From: Anaerobranca californiensis DSM 14826
GTDB taxonomy: Bacteria > Bacillota > Proteinivoracia > Proteinivoracales > Proteinivoracaceae
Reading direction: 5' to 3'
NCBI RefSeq assembly: GCF_900142275.1
Contig: NZ_FRAI01000005.1
Coordinates: 124,001-188,000, forward strand
Length of the DNA stretch: 64,000 bases
Each line of letters begins with the position of its first letter. Position 1 is the stretch's first letter. The notes under the pieces are model-generated. The model was not told where the DNA came from. It worked only from the letters and a program-made list of their open reading frames with translations, and ran no database searches. The position numbers and the translations under genes were made by a program. Of this stretch, positions 28,606 through 37,039 are shown piece after piece.

Positions 28606-29091
28606 ATGTACCCAAACATTTATTACATAAAAAACAAAGACTTTTCTAAAGAAACATTATATCAATTAACTGACGTTTTGGCAAAACATAGAGAAGAAAT
28701 TATAAAATTCAGAGATACTAAAAATGAAAAAAGCAAAAAAATCGAAATATTAGTTAAAGATGATTTTGAAAAATTAGGTTTTTTACATTCGGTAACTAAT
28801 GATACTTATCCCCTTTTCAAAAAAGGCAGCTTGTTTGAAGTGGATTTTTACCACCCCCAACATAAAATCGCCATTGAAATAGAAAAAAGCAATCTTTACA
28901 GTAAAGTGTGGTTAGCTTTATATAAGGAATTAGAGTCAAAGGAAATTAAACATGGAATTATTATGGTTCCTAGTATTAAATACTCAAAATCTAAAGTTGA
29001 AAATACCTTCCAACTTACTTATCAACGTATTATCAGTAATAGTGTCAATTTATTGAAAAATATTGATTCCCTCATAATTATAGGATACTAA
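28606..29091 (+). CDS. Orphan PD-(D/E)XK nuclease-like protein, unrecognised family
   Basis: I do not recognise a named family. The 161-residue protein has a helical N-terminal third and a core that looks like a restriction-endonuclease fold: D80 in FEVDFYHP, then KIAIEIEKSN with E91 and E93 (K94 follows), then a long helix and the strand HGIIMVPS. The spacing and the E-x-E pair resemble the BamHI/BglII type of PD-(D/E)XK active site. No DNA methyltransferase or specificity gene is nearby, so it is not an ordinary restriction-modification pair. AAGGTGA precedes the ATG. It has its own strand among minus-strand genes and ends in a shared terminator. Confidence 0.7.
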   Translation: MYPNIYYIKNKDFSKETLYQLTDVLAKHREEIIKFRDTKNEKSKKIEILVKDDFEKLGFLHSVTNDTYPLFKKGSLFEVDFYHPQHKIAIEIEKSNLYSKVWLALYKELESKEIKHGIIMVPSIKYSKSKVENTFQLTYQRIISNSVNLLKNIDSLIIIGY

Positions 29092-29120
29092 ACAAAGCCC
29101 TTTAGGGCTTTGTTTAGTAT
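29085..29120. terminator. Bidirectional terminator-like hairpin between convergent genes
   Basis: A perfect 16-bp stem (29085-29100 with 29105-29120) and a TTTA loop contains the stop codon of the plus-strand nuclease-like gene and lies 9 bases from the end of the M42 gene on the minus strand. The arms hold runs of A and T (GGGCTTTGTTTAGTAT) rather than a separate U-tract. Confidence 0.75.
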
Positions 29121-29129
29121 CTAAATAAG

Positions 29130-30113
29130 TTAAAATTCAAATTCTGTAGAAGCGACAATTAATTTTACAGCATTATTTAAATCATCTACACTTACCATCT
29201 CTGAAGGTGTATGAATATAGCGGCATGGGATAGAAACAACACCTGCCCATACCCCTTCCCTTGAGACATGGATAGCTCCAGAATCTGTACCACCAAATTC
29301 AAGAACTTCTAGTTGATATGGAATAGATAATTCCCTTGCTTTTTTGATTAACATATCTTTAACCATTGGATGAACCATAATAGACATATCCTTAACTTTT
29401 ATAGCTGGCCCTTTACCAAGCTCAACAGCCATCCTATGAGCTTTAGGGGTATCCCCTACTGCTGTAACATCTACAGCTATAGCTAAGTCTGGATCTATCC
29501 GATAGGCTGCCGTTTTAGCTCCCCTTAATCCAACTTCTTCTTGAACGGTAAAAACAAAATATAGGTTATGTTCAGGATTTTTAATTTGTTTTAATGCATT
29601 AATCAATACCCAGCAACCTGCCCGGTCATCTAAAGCTTTTCCTATAACTTTATCACCTTTGTTTTCAAATTCCCTATGAATTACAGCAACTTCCCCAATA
29701 CTTATTAATTTTTCTGCTTCTTCTTTAGAATTAACCCCAATATCAATAAACATTTTATCTAAAGTCAATTTTGAAATATCTGTTATTTTCTCACTGCCTA
29801 TAACTCCAATAACTCCACAATCCAGTTTTACCCTTTGACCTAAAAGAATATAAGGGGAAACCCCGCCAATATTAGTAAATCTTAAAAAACCTTCTTTTTC
29901 TATGTATGTAACTAATAGGCCGATCTCATCTATATGGCTGGCATACATGATTTTTTTATCACTTTGACCTTTTTTTAGTGCAATAACATTACCTAGTTTA
30001 TCAATAAATATTTCATCACAATAGCCTTTAATTTCTTCAACAATTAAGTTAGCTACCCTTGTTTCATGACCAGAGGGTCCAAAACTTTCCGATAAACGTT
30101 TTAACAATTCCAT
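29130..30113 (-). CDS. M42 family metallo-aminopeptidase (third of three)
   Basis: M42 peptidases are self-compartmentalising dodecameric (TET) aminopeptidases that trim peptides in the cytoplasm. The 327-residue product keeps the metal and catalytic residues: His in SHIDEIG, Asp in ALDDRAGC, the Glu pair in QEEVGLRGA, Asp in AVDVTAVGD, and His in RYIHTPSE. GGTDSGAIH is typical of the family. The start codon overlaps the stop of the preceding paralog by one base. Substrate preference cannot be read from these motifs. Confidence 0.92.
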   Translation of the reverse strand: MELLKRLSESFGPSGHETRVANLIVEEIKGYCDEIFIDKLGNVIALKKGQSDKKIMYASHIDEIGLLVTYIEKEGFLRFTNIGGVSPYILLGQRVKLDCGVIGVIGSEKITDISKLTLDKMFIDIGVNSKEEAEKLISIGEVAVIHREFENKGDKVIGKALDDRAGCWVLINALKQIKNPEHNLYFVFTVQEEVGLRGAKTAAYRIDPDLAIAVDVTAVGDTPKAHRMAVELGKGPAIKVKDMSIMVHPMVKDMLIKKARELSIPYQLEVLEFGGTDSGAIHVSREGVWAGVVSIPCRYIHTPSEMVSVDDLNNAVKLIVASTEFEF

Positions 30114-31135
30114 TATCTTAAACCTCCTTGAGAAATTTCTTTTAAAATAGCACTGACTAATTTAATGGTATTTTCAAAATCTTTGCCATTCATAAGGGAT
30201 ACTGGAGAATGGATATATCTACAAGGTACTGAAATGGTAAAGGTTTGGATCCCTTCCCTTGTTAAATGAATTTTCCCTGCATCATTACCACCAACCGCTG
30301 TTTGACGGTATTGGTAGGGTATATTATTAGCTTCTGCTATTTTTACTACCTCTTTTAATATGTTTTTTTGTACAATAATTGAAGCATCAATCACCGATAA
30401 TGCCGGACCATGTCCTAAACGGGTAGAAAACCTATGTTCTACACTTTCAGGTACATCAGAAGCAGAAGTTCCCTCTAAAACAATGGCTATATCTGGATTA
30501 ACTGAATAGGCAGCCACTGTCGCTCCCCTCAATCCTACCTCTTCTTGTACAGTAAAAGCTCCATAAATAGGGAAGGGAAAATCACTTTTAAGAATCTCAG
30601 CCAAAATAGCACAACCTACCCTATCATCAAAGGCTTTACCTTTATATAACTGATCATTTATTTTACCAAATTGAGTATCAAAGGAACAATAATCCCCTAA
30701 CTTTACTGATCTTTTAGCATCTTCTTCACTTTTAGCCCCAATATCTATAAAAAGTTGTTCAAAGCTCAAAGCAACTTCCCTTTCACCAGGTTTTTGTAAG
30801 TGAATAGGTTTTGCTCCAATTACCCCTTTGGTTAAATCATCTCCTATTTGGACAGTTTTTGACACTAAAACCCTTGGATCTATTCCTCCTACAGGTCTGA
30901 ATTTTAACAATCCATTCCTTTCAATAGATGTAATCATTAAACCAATTTCATCCATATGGGCAGATATCATTACTTTAGGTCCTTTTTTATCTTTACCTTT
31001 AATGGCAATTAAATTTCCTAAATAATCTGATTGAAATTCGTCGACATAAGGCTCCAATTCCTCTTTTAATAACTTTGCTACCTTTATTTCATTACCTGCT
31101 ACACCATGGGCATTTGAAAGCTTTTCTAATAGCAT
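30113..31135 (-). CDS. M42 family metallo-aminopeptidase (second of three)
   Basis: A second M42 paralog of 340 residues. Metal ligands are kept: His in SAHMDEIG, Asp in AFDDRVGC, the Glu pair in QEEVGLRGA, and His in RYIHSPVS. At the position where its neighbours have AVDV or AIDV it has VLEGTS, so a glutamate replaces the aspartate ligand, a known natural variation. It overlaps the upstream paralog by 10 bases and the downstream one by one base, so the three proteins are probably made together. Confidence 0.92.
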   Translation of the reverse strand: MLLEKLSNAHGVAGNEIKVAKLLKEELEPYVDEFQSDYLGNLIAIKGKDKKGPKVMISAHMDEIGLMITSIERNGLLKFRPVGGIDPRVLVSKTVQIGDDLTKGVIGAKPIHLQKPGEREVALSFEQLFIDIGAKSEEDAKRSVKLGDYCSFDTQFGKINDQLYKGKAFDDRVGCAILAEILKSDFPFPIYGAFTVQEEVGLRGATVAAYSVNPDIAIVLEGTSASDVPESVEHRFSTRLGHGPALSVIDASIIVQKNILKEVVKIAEANNIPYQYRQTAVGGNDAGKIHLTREGIQTFTISVPCRYIHSPVSLMNGKDFENTIKLVSAILKEISQGGLR

Positions 31136-32175
31136 TTTAATTCCTCCAATCCCTTCTTATCCAAACTAGCAATATAGAGGGCTAAAAGTTTCCCTGCTTT
31201 TTTTATATCTTGAATAGCTAATGTTTCTACAGAAGTGTGCATATACCTTTGAGGTAAAGAAACCACTGCTGTAGCAATACCACCTCTGGCTATTTGAATA
31301 GCACCGGCATCAGTACCTGAGTGACCTGGGGCTGTTTCTAATTGGATAGGAATATTCCAATTATCTGCAACTTTTTTTAAACCTTCAAATACTTTAGGAT
31401 GAATATTAGGACCTATAGCGAGAACTGGACCATCATCTAATTTAGAAGTATATTCTTCAGATAGTCCCGGCATATCACCAAAACAAACATCTATGGCAAT
31501 CCCTATATCTGGTACAATCCCATAGCTACTTACCATAGCTCCCCTTAAACCTACTTCTTCTTGAACCGTTGCCACTGCATAAACATCGGCAGTATGTACC
31601 ATTTTTCTTAATTCTTTTAAACACTCAATTATTACTGCTACTCCAGCCCGATCATCTAAAGCTTTCCCTGAGACATAATTATTTTTTAATTCTAATAACT
31701 TTCTATTAACTACTACAATATCTCCAACTCCAATTTTTTCTTTAACTTCCTCTTCTGATAATCCCGTATCAATAAATAGATCATACATTTTTATAGCTTT
31801 AGTTCTTTCTTCAGGTTCCGTTAAATGAGGAGGTTTAGCCCCTATAATGCCATATACTTTCTCTTTACCATAAATAGTTACCTCTTGAGCTGGCAAAGTT
31901 CGGGGGTCTATACCACCTACTGAGGTAAAACGCAAAAATCCCCCTTCTTCAATTTTTGTTATCATTAAACCAATCTCATCCATATGGGCTGCCAACATAA
32001 TCTTAGGACCATTACCACTTCCCTTTTTATAACCAATAACATTACCTAATTTGTCTATTTTTGTTTGATCACATAACCTATGGAAGTAATCATTTATTTT
32101 AAGGCCTACCTTAAGTTCATACCCTGAAACTCCCATAATTTCAGTTATTTCTCGCAAAAAATCCTTTGTTTCCAA
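31126..32175 (-). CDS. M42 family metallo-aminopeptidase (first of three)
   Basis: The first gene of a tandem M42 trio, 349 residues. Conserved residues are present: His in AAHMDEIG, Asp in ALDDRAGV, the Glu pair in QEEVGLRGA, Asp in AIDVCFGD, and His in RYMHTSVE. SGTDAGAIQ matches the family's GGTDAG motif with a serine first. The three paralogs are clearly divergent from each other outside the motifs, suggesting different specificities rather than a recent duplication. Confidence 0.92.
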   Translation of the reverse strand: METKDFLREITEIMGVSGYELKVGLKINDYFHRLCDQTKIDKLGNVIGYKKGSGNGPKIMLAAHMDEIGLMITKIEEGGFLRFTSVGGIDPRTLPAQEVTIYGKEKVYGIIGAKPPHLTEPEERTKAIKMYDLFIDTGLSEEEVKEKIGVGDIVVVNRKLLELKNNYVSGKALDDRAGVAVIIECLKELRKMVHTADVYAVATVQEEVGLRGAMVSSYGIVPDIGIAIDVCFGDMPGLSEEYTSKLDDGPVLAIGPNIHPKVFEGLKKVADNWNIPIQLETAPGHSGTDAGAIQIARGGIATAVVSLPQRYMHTSVETLAIQDIKKAGKLLALYIASLDKKGLEELKCY

Positions 32176-32217
32176 ATTTCTAACCTCCTTTATGTACTTT
32201 GTGTTTTGTTATAGAAC

Positions 32218-32244
32218 AAGGAGAAGACCTTTAGCCTTCCCCTT
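32218..32244 (-). terminator. Hairpin after the pgsA-like gene
   Basis: On the minus strand AAGGGGAAG pairs with CTTCTCCTT (one G-U pair) around a 9-base loop, in the 98-base gap between the CDP-alcohol transferase stop and the first M42 gene. No clear T-run follows, so termination may be partial. The rest of the gap shows nothing else. Confidence 0.5.
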
Positions 32245-32273
32245 AAGGCATATTATTTAATTCTACAATAAAT

Positions 32274-32843
32274 TTAAAAACCCTTTATTTTATCCCTATT
32301 CTGAGAAGATATTTGTGGAATCCTTTTTAACTTTATTTTAGATAAAAAAATCTTGAAATATATCCCAGTAGTTAATACCACTAATCCAATAAAACCGATA
32401 GTCAAATATTCTTTTACTGACCAATTAAAAATATAACTAATAATTAGAAGATAAACATAACAAGTGTTAATTTTACCCCAAAAATTAGCTGATATAACTA
32501 CTTTTGTATAGATATAGTTAACTAGACCTCCAAGGATCATAATGGCTTCCCTAATGATTATAAAAATTATTAACCATAAAGGTAATTTATCATTTAACCA
32601 TAAACCAATTCCAACGGTTACTAAAAGTAATTTATCTGCCAATGGATCTAATATAATCCCTAAATCAGTTACTAAACTATACTTTCTCGCAATATATCCG
32701 TCTAACATATCCAACAAAGCACCTATTGTTATAATGAAAAGGGAAAAAATATGTTTATAAGAATAACTGATGTTAGGTAAAACCATTAAATAAATTGGTA
32801 TTAAAAACAATCTAACTAAAGTTATTAAATTAGGCCAATTCAT
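32274..32843 (-). CDS. pgsA: PgsA-type CDP-alcohol phosphatidyltransferase
   Basis: This enzyme probably makes phosphatidylglycerophosphate from CDP-diacylglycerol and glycerol-3-phosphate. The 189-residue membrane protein has the family motif D-G-x2-A-R-x8-G-x3-D-x3-D, seen as DGYIARKYSLVTD followed by GIILDPLADK near residues 48-72. About five hydrophobic segments are present. Cardiolipin or other CDP-alcohol transferases share the motif, so the exact product is inferred from the N-terminal NWPNLITLVRLFLIPIY, typical of PgsA. Confidence 0.88.
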   Translation of the reverse strand: MNWPNLITLVRLFLIPIYLMVLPNISYSYKHIFSLFIITIGALLDMLDGYIARKYSLVTDLGIILDPLADKLLLVTVGIGLWLNDKLPLWLIIFIIIREAIMILGGLVNYIYTKVVISANFWGKINTCYVYLLIISYIFNWSVKEYLTIGFIGLVVLTTGIYFKIFLSKIKLKRIPQISSQNRDKIKGF

Positions 32844-32876
32844 AATCCCTCCCCCTAACCTTTAAGCAGTCAGATA

Positions 32877-33449
32877 TTAAATCTTTTTTTGAATTAACAA
32901 AAGTTGAGGAGGAAAATTTTGCAAATTAATTAAATTATAATGTAATACCGTATAATGCCTAGGATTTAGGTTTTTAGCTAAAGTAATCACACCGTCAGTT
33001 TCCCACTTCCCTCCGTAATGGCCAGGGTATAACATTAAGGACATTATACCATTTTTTTGCAAAATTTCTAAACCTTGTTCAATGGCTGGAATTGTAGATT
33101 CCAATTTTGTTATAATTTCATGATTCCCTCCTGGCAAGTATCCAAAATTAAACATTATAGCCTTTGCCTTTAGATTACCTAAATATTGTTTTAAACAATC
33201 ATGACTTTCTTTAATTAAAACTACTCTCCTTTCTAGTTTATTATTAACTAATAATTTATATGTATTATCTAATGCTTCTTGTTGAATATCAAAGGCGTAA
33301 ACCTTACCCTTTTCTCCTACCCCCTTTGCTAATAATAATGTATCATTACCATTTCCTGCAGTACCATCTATTGCTATATCTCCATCCCTTAAACTTTCAA
33401 ATATTAATTGCCTTGCAAATTCTAGACTTCTCTTAATCACCTTTAACAA
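32877..33449 (-). CDS. mnmM: MnmM-like tRNA methyltransferase (YtqB family)
   Basis: The 190-residue product belongs to the YtqB family, class I SAM-dependent methyltransferases. B. subtilis YtqB (MnmM) methylates the wobble uridine of some tRNAs, the last step of mnm5s2U in organisms lacking the MnmC methylase. Visible motifs are the SAM site DGTAGNGNDTLLLAKGVG near residue 29, the acidic YAFDIQ, and the family-specific FNFGYLPGGNH near residue 100. Older annotations call it a putative rRNA methylase. It lies 13 bases after yifB. Confidence 0.85.
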   Translation of the reverse strand: MLKVIKRSLEFARQLIFESLRDGDIAIDGTAGNGNDTLLLAKGVGEKGKVYAFDIQQEALDNTYKLLVNNKLERRVVLIKESHDCLKQYLGNLKAKAIMFNFGYLPGGNHEIITKLESTIPAIEQGLEILQKNGIMSLMLYPGHYGGKWETDGVITLAKNLNPRHYTVLHYNLINLQNFPPQLLLIQKKI

Positions 33450-33462
33450 CTCCTTACAAAAT

Positions 33463-34974
33463 TTACTTTAAATCTAGACTTCTATATTGGATAGCTTCTG
33501 CCACATGGTTGACATCTATATTTTCCTGTTCTGCTAAATCAGCTATTGTTCTCGCTACTTTTAAAATTTTATCATAAGCTCTAGCACTTAATCCTAAGTT
33601 ATAAAATGCCCTTTCTAATAACTTTTTAGCTTCATTGGAGATTATACAATATCTTTCAATATATTTACCTGTTAATTGACTATTTTCCCTTATATTTAAA
33701 TATCTATAGCGCTTTTTCTGAACTTCTCTAGCTTTTATTACCCTTTGTAAAATAGTTTTAGAATTTTCTTCTTTAATATTAGTATCTATTAACTCCTTAA
33801 AGGAAACGGGCGGTACTTCTATATGCAAATCTAGCCTGTCCAATAAAGGTCCAGAAATTTTATTGCGGTATTTTTCAACTATCCCGATAGAACAAGTACA
33901 TTCTAAGTTAATAGAACGATAATTTCCACAGGGGCATGGGTTCATAGCGGCTATTAATTGGAAATCCGATGGATATTTAGCAGATAAATTAGCCCGAGAA
34001 ATGGTAATTTCTTTTTCTTCTAAAGGTTGTCTTAATACCTCTAGTACATTTTTATTAAACTCTGGTAATTCATCTAAAAAAAGTACTCCTTTATGGGCTA
34101 AACTGATTTCTCCCGGTTTAGGCAATCGTCCTCCCCCTACCAGACCTGCATAAGAAATAGTATGATGTGGAGCTCTAAAGGGCCTATTTTTTATTAAACC
34201 TCTCTTTTTTAATAATCCCGCTACACTGTAAATTTTAGATACTTCTAATATTTCCTCATAACTTAATGGTGGCAAGATAGTGGAAAATCTTTTAGCTAAC
34301 ATCGATTTACCTGAACCGGGTGGACCAATCAGCAGGATGTTATGCCCTCCTGCCGCAGCTATTTCCAATGCCCGTTTAGCTGCCTTTTGTCCTTTAACTT
34401 CACTAAAATCTCCTGGATTTTTAATTTCTTCTAAAGGAATATTCCCATTAAACTGTTCAATAACCTGCTTTTTTAATATATGATATACCCCTTCCGTTAA
34501 AGTTTTTACGGGATAAACTTTTATTTCTTTAACTAAAACTCCTTCTTCTTTATTGGCATCGGGTAAAATATAACTCATTTTTTTATCCTTTAAGTGGATT
34601 AGCATAGGCAAAAGTCCATTTATCCCCCTTACCCTGCCATCTAAGGATAGCTCCCCCCAAACCACTATATCTTCTAATAATTCTTTAGGCCAATTATTTA
34701 TTGCCGCTAAAATTGCTAAGGCTATAGGTAAATCATATATAGGTCCTTCTTTTTTTAAATCAGCTGGGGCTAAATTAACAATTATCCGTTGTAAAGGGAA
34801 ATTAAAACCGGAGTTTATAATAGCTGCTTTTACCCTTTCCTTTGCTTCTCTAACTGCTGTATCTGGCAATCCTACAATCTCAAAGGTTGGAAGTCCTGAA
34901 GAAATATTTACTTCAACCTCTATTAAGTTAGCCTCAAGCCCTAATAACCCACAACTTTTAACTGTAGCAAACAA
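33463..34974 (-). CDS. yifB: YifB/ComM-type Mg-chelatase-like AAA+ protein
   Basis: The 503-residue protein has a Lon-like N-terminal domain (ATVKSCGLLGLEANLIEVE; GLPDTAVREAKERVKAAI), an AAA+ core with Walker A GPPGSGKSMLAKR near residue 215 and Walker B GVLFLDELPEF, and a C-terminal Mg-chelatase-like domain. A cysteine cluster (NPCPCGNY, then CTCS) near residue 350 is typical. The proteobacterial relative ComM is a helicase extending recombination during transformation, which fits the presence of dprA in the window. The start is a TTG at 34974 after GGGGGG. Confidence 0.93.
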   Translation of the reverse strand: MFATVKSCGLLGLEANLIEVEVNISSGLPTFEIVGLPDTAVREAKERVKAAIINSGFNFPLQRIIVNLAPADLKKEGPIYDLPIALAILAAINNWPKELLEDIVVWGELSLDGRVRGINGLLPMLIHLKDKKMSYILPDANKEEGVLVKEIKVYPVKTLTEGVYHILKKQVIEQFNGNIPLEEIKNPGDFSEVKGQKAAKRALEIAAAGGHNILLIGPPGSGKSMLAKRFSTILPPLSYEEILEVSKIYSVAGLLKKRGLIKNRPFRAPHHTISYAGLVGGGRLPKPGEISLAHKGVLFLDELPEFNKNVLEVLRQPLEEKEITISRANLSAKYPSDFQLIAAMNPCPCGNYRSINLECTCSIGIVEKYRNKISGPLLDRLDLHIEVPPVSFKELIDTNIKEENSKTILQRVIKAREVQKKRYRYLNIRENSQLTGKYIERYCIISNEAKKLLERAFYNLGLSARAYDKILKVARTIADLAEQENIDVNHVAEAIQYRSLDLK

Positions 34975-35075
34975 AATAATCCCCCCGTATAAGCTGAATT
35001 TATTAAATTATTCTACAAAATTAGGTGACTTCCTTTAAAAAAAACAAAAAAAATAAAAAGAAATAAAAAAATATA

Positions 35076-35402
35076 TTACTTCTTTGGTTTTATATTACTA
35101 ATTAATAAAAGGAAAAACTCCCATTCCCTTTTTAAAGGATAATATTTACTTTGAATTTCTAATAATTCTCTTTGAATTCTTTTAACTTCTTTAAATTCGT
35201 TACCTGCCCACTGAATTAATTGGGCTTCTCTAAACATATCGTTTCTACCTGTTATTTTTTTACTGTTAATCAACTCCGTTCTTTTTAAGGCTAATCTAGT
35301 CTCTGCTTCAATTAACTCACTTTTTAATTGATAGTAATCTTCTTCATATTTATTTACTTTATCTAATACTTCCTTTAAACCTAAATAAATATCATCTATC
35401 AT
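35076..35402 (-). CDS. Small coiled-coil protein divergent from dinB, function unknown
   Basis: I do not recognise this 108-residue protein. It is predicted to be almost all helical, with charged heptad-like stretches (about residues 8-50 and 65-95) and no cysteine, signal peptide or membrane segment. AGGAGGG precedes its ATG. It diverges from dinB, and the 79-base gap between them holds the LexA-type box, so it may share SOS control. Its helical design resembles small phage-type proteins, but no homology can be claimed. Downstream (about 35029-35075) lies a run that is nearly pure A on the plus strand. Confidence 0.65.
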   Translation of the reverse strand: MIDDIYLGLKEVLDKVNKYEEDYYQLKSELIEAETRLALKRTELINSKKITGRNDMFREAQLIQWAGNEFKEVKRIQRELLEIQSKYYPLKREWEFFLLLISNIKPKK

Positions 35403-35431
35403 TAAAAATCCCTCCTATTTAAAAAATTCCA

Positions 35432-35461
35432 TTTACACAGAACATATGTTTGATATATAAT
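35432..35461 (+). promoter_or_regulatory. dinB promoter
   Basis: TTTACA (35432-35437) and a perfect TATAAT (35456-35461) are 18 bases apart, 21 bases before the dinB start codon. The ribosome site AGGAGGTGA follows. Confidence 0.78.
35439..35452. promoter_or_regulatory. LexA (SOS) operator in the dinB promoter
   Basis: AGAACATATGTTTG matches the Gram-positive LexA consensus CGAACATATGTTCG at 12 of 14 positions, with the GAAC half intact. It fills the spacer between the -35 and -10 of the dinB promoter, a position where LexA binding would block RNA polymerase. It also lies upstream of the divergent small coiled-coil gene. Confidence 0.85.
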
Positions 35462-35481
35462 ATGCTCTAGGAGGTGATTAT

Positions 35482-36732
35482 ATGACAAAAAGAGTTATTT
35501 TTCATATAGATGTAAATTCTGCTTATTTGTCTTGGGAGGCTGTTTATCAATTACAGCAAGGTAGTAACGTGGATTTAAGGGAAATTCCGTCTGTTGTAGG
35601 AGGTGATATAAAAAAAAGGAGTGGGATTGTATTAGCAAAATCTATTCCTGCGAAAAAATACAATATTAAAACAGGTGAAACCCTTTTCTCTGCTAAATTA
35701 AAATGTCCCCATCTGGTAATTGTACCTCCTAGGTATAAACTTTATATGGATTGCAGTGCGGCTATGGGAGAAATTTTAAAAAAATATTCTCCATCTATTC
35801 AATTTTTTTCTATAGATGAAGTTTTTTTAGATTATACCAATTTAGAGAGACACTTTGGTCCCCCTGAAATGGCCGCCAATTTAATTAAAGATGATATTAA
35901 AAAAACTTTGGGATTTACAGTAAATATTGGAATAGGCTCTAATAAATTATTGGCAAAAATGGCTTCTGAATTTGAAAAACCTGATAAAGTCCACACTTTG
36001 TTTACCGAAGAAATTCCCTCAAAATTGTGGCCTTTACCCGTTGATGAACTATTTATGGTAGGTTCCAAAACCAAAGAAAAGCTTTTAGAGAAAAATATTA
36101 AAACAATTGGCCAATTAGCTAATACCAATCCCAACTTTTTATACAGTTTCCTGAAAAGTCACGGGATCTTAATTTGGAATTATGCCAATGGGAGGGAAAA
36201 TTCTCCCGTTAGAAATGAAAGCTTACCCATGAAATGTCTAGGCAATTCTACAACTATTCCCTTTGATGTCACCACAAAAGAAGATGCCCATAAAATTCTC
36301 ATGGGACTTACAGAAAACCTTTGTTTTAGATTGAGAAATTTAAAAAAGTGTGCTTCTGTTGTAAGTGTTTCCATTAAAAATAACCTGTTTGAACATTATT
36401 CCCATCAAAAAAAATTATCCCACTATACCAACTGTACAAAAATAATTTTAGAAAGTGTTAAAATTTTATTTGCTGAAATGTGGAATAGAGAACCAATTCG
36501 CCAAATGGGGATACAGTTAACAGATTTTTGTGATAGTGATTTCCATCAATTATCTTTTTTTGATCCAGATCCCATTAAGTATAAACATCTAGATAATGCC
36601 ATCGATAAAATTCGTTTAAAATATGGTAAAGATTCAATTTTCCCTTCTTGTTACTTACATTCAAAAATTAACCCTTTACAAGGTGGGGTTATAAAAGAAG
36701 AAGATTATCCAATGATGTCTAGTATACTTTAA
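35482..36732 (+). CDS. dinB: DinB-family Y-family DNA polymerase (Pol IV type)
   Basis: This translesion polymerase copies damaged DNA with low fidelity. The 416-residue protein has the first metal aspartate in FHIDVNSAYLSWE (near residue 9), the second acidic pair in FSIDEVFLDYT (near 113), and the palm motif GIGSNKLLAKMASE. A likely beta-clamp-binding peptide QLSFF is near residue 353. Unlike most genes here it is on the plus strand, under its own SOS-type promoter. Family members differ in lesion preference, which cannot be read here. Confidence 0.93.
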   Translation: MTKRVIFHIDVNSAYLSWEAVYQLQQGSNVDLREIPSVVGGDIKKRSGIVLAKSIPAKKYNIKTGETLFSAKLKCPHLVIVPPRYKLYMDCSAAMGEILKKYSPSIQFFSIDEVFLDYTNLERHFGPPEMAANLIKDDIKKTLGFTVNIGIGSNKLLAKMASEFEKPDKVHTLFTEEIPSKLWPLPVDELFMVGSKTKEKLLEKNIKTIGQLANTNPNFLYSFLKSHGILIWNYANGRENSPVRNESLPMKCLGNSTTIPFDVTTKEDAHKILMGLTENLCFRLRNLKKCASVVSVSIKNNLFEHYSHQKKLSHYTNCTKIILESVKILFAEMWNREPIRQMGIQLTDFCDSDFHQLSFFDPDPIKYKHLDNAIDKIRLKYGKDSIFPSCYLHSKINPLQGGVIKEEDYPMMSSIL

Positions 36733-36748
36733 AGGAGGAGGTTTTTTG

Positions 36749-37009
36749 ATGAAAGTAGTTATGAAACCAATAGATATGATTGTCTGGTTTAATCAAGAAG
36801 GGAAACCTAGACCTATTAAATATCGTTTTGAAAGTGAAGATGGACACCGAGTTATTAAAGTAGATAATGTTTTAACTGTAAATCAAGAACGTTTAGCAGG
36901 TAACATCATGCTAATTTTTAAATGTCAAAGTATTATTAACGGTATAGAGAAAATCTATGAACTTAAGTATGAAATAGCTACTTGTAAGTGGTTTTTATAT
37001 AAAATTTAA
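36749..37009 (+). CDS. Small protein downstream of dinB, function unknown
   Basis: The 86-residue product is not firmly recognised. It is rich in beta-prone residues and reads like one compact domain (MIVWFNQEGKPRPIKYRF at the start, YELKYE and KWFLYKI at the end). The general look recalls the short DUF6504-type proteins found beside Y-family polymerases in Actinobacteria, but that is only a resemblance. It starts 16 bases after dinB with an AGGAGGAGG ribosome site, so it is cotranscribed and probably SOS-induced. The ATG at 36749 is preferred over a TTG at 36746. Confidence 0.72.
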   Translation: MKVVMKPIDMIVWFNQEGKPRPIKYRFESEDGHRVIKVDNVLTVNQERLAGNIMLIFKCQSIINGIEKIYELKYEIATCKWFLYKI

Positions 37010-37039
37010 GGAGTTAAACCTTTAGTTTAACTCCTTTTT
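37008..37039 (+). terminator. Terminator of the dinB operon
   Basis: A 12-bp perfect stem (AAGGAGTTAAAC, loop CTTTA, complement at 37025-37036) is followed by TTTC on the plus strand. It begins at the stop codon of the small downstream gene and overlaps the last codons of dapB on the other strand. Confidence 0.85.
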
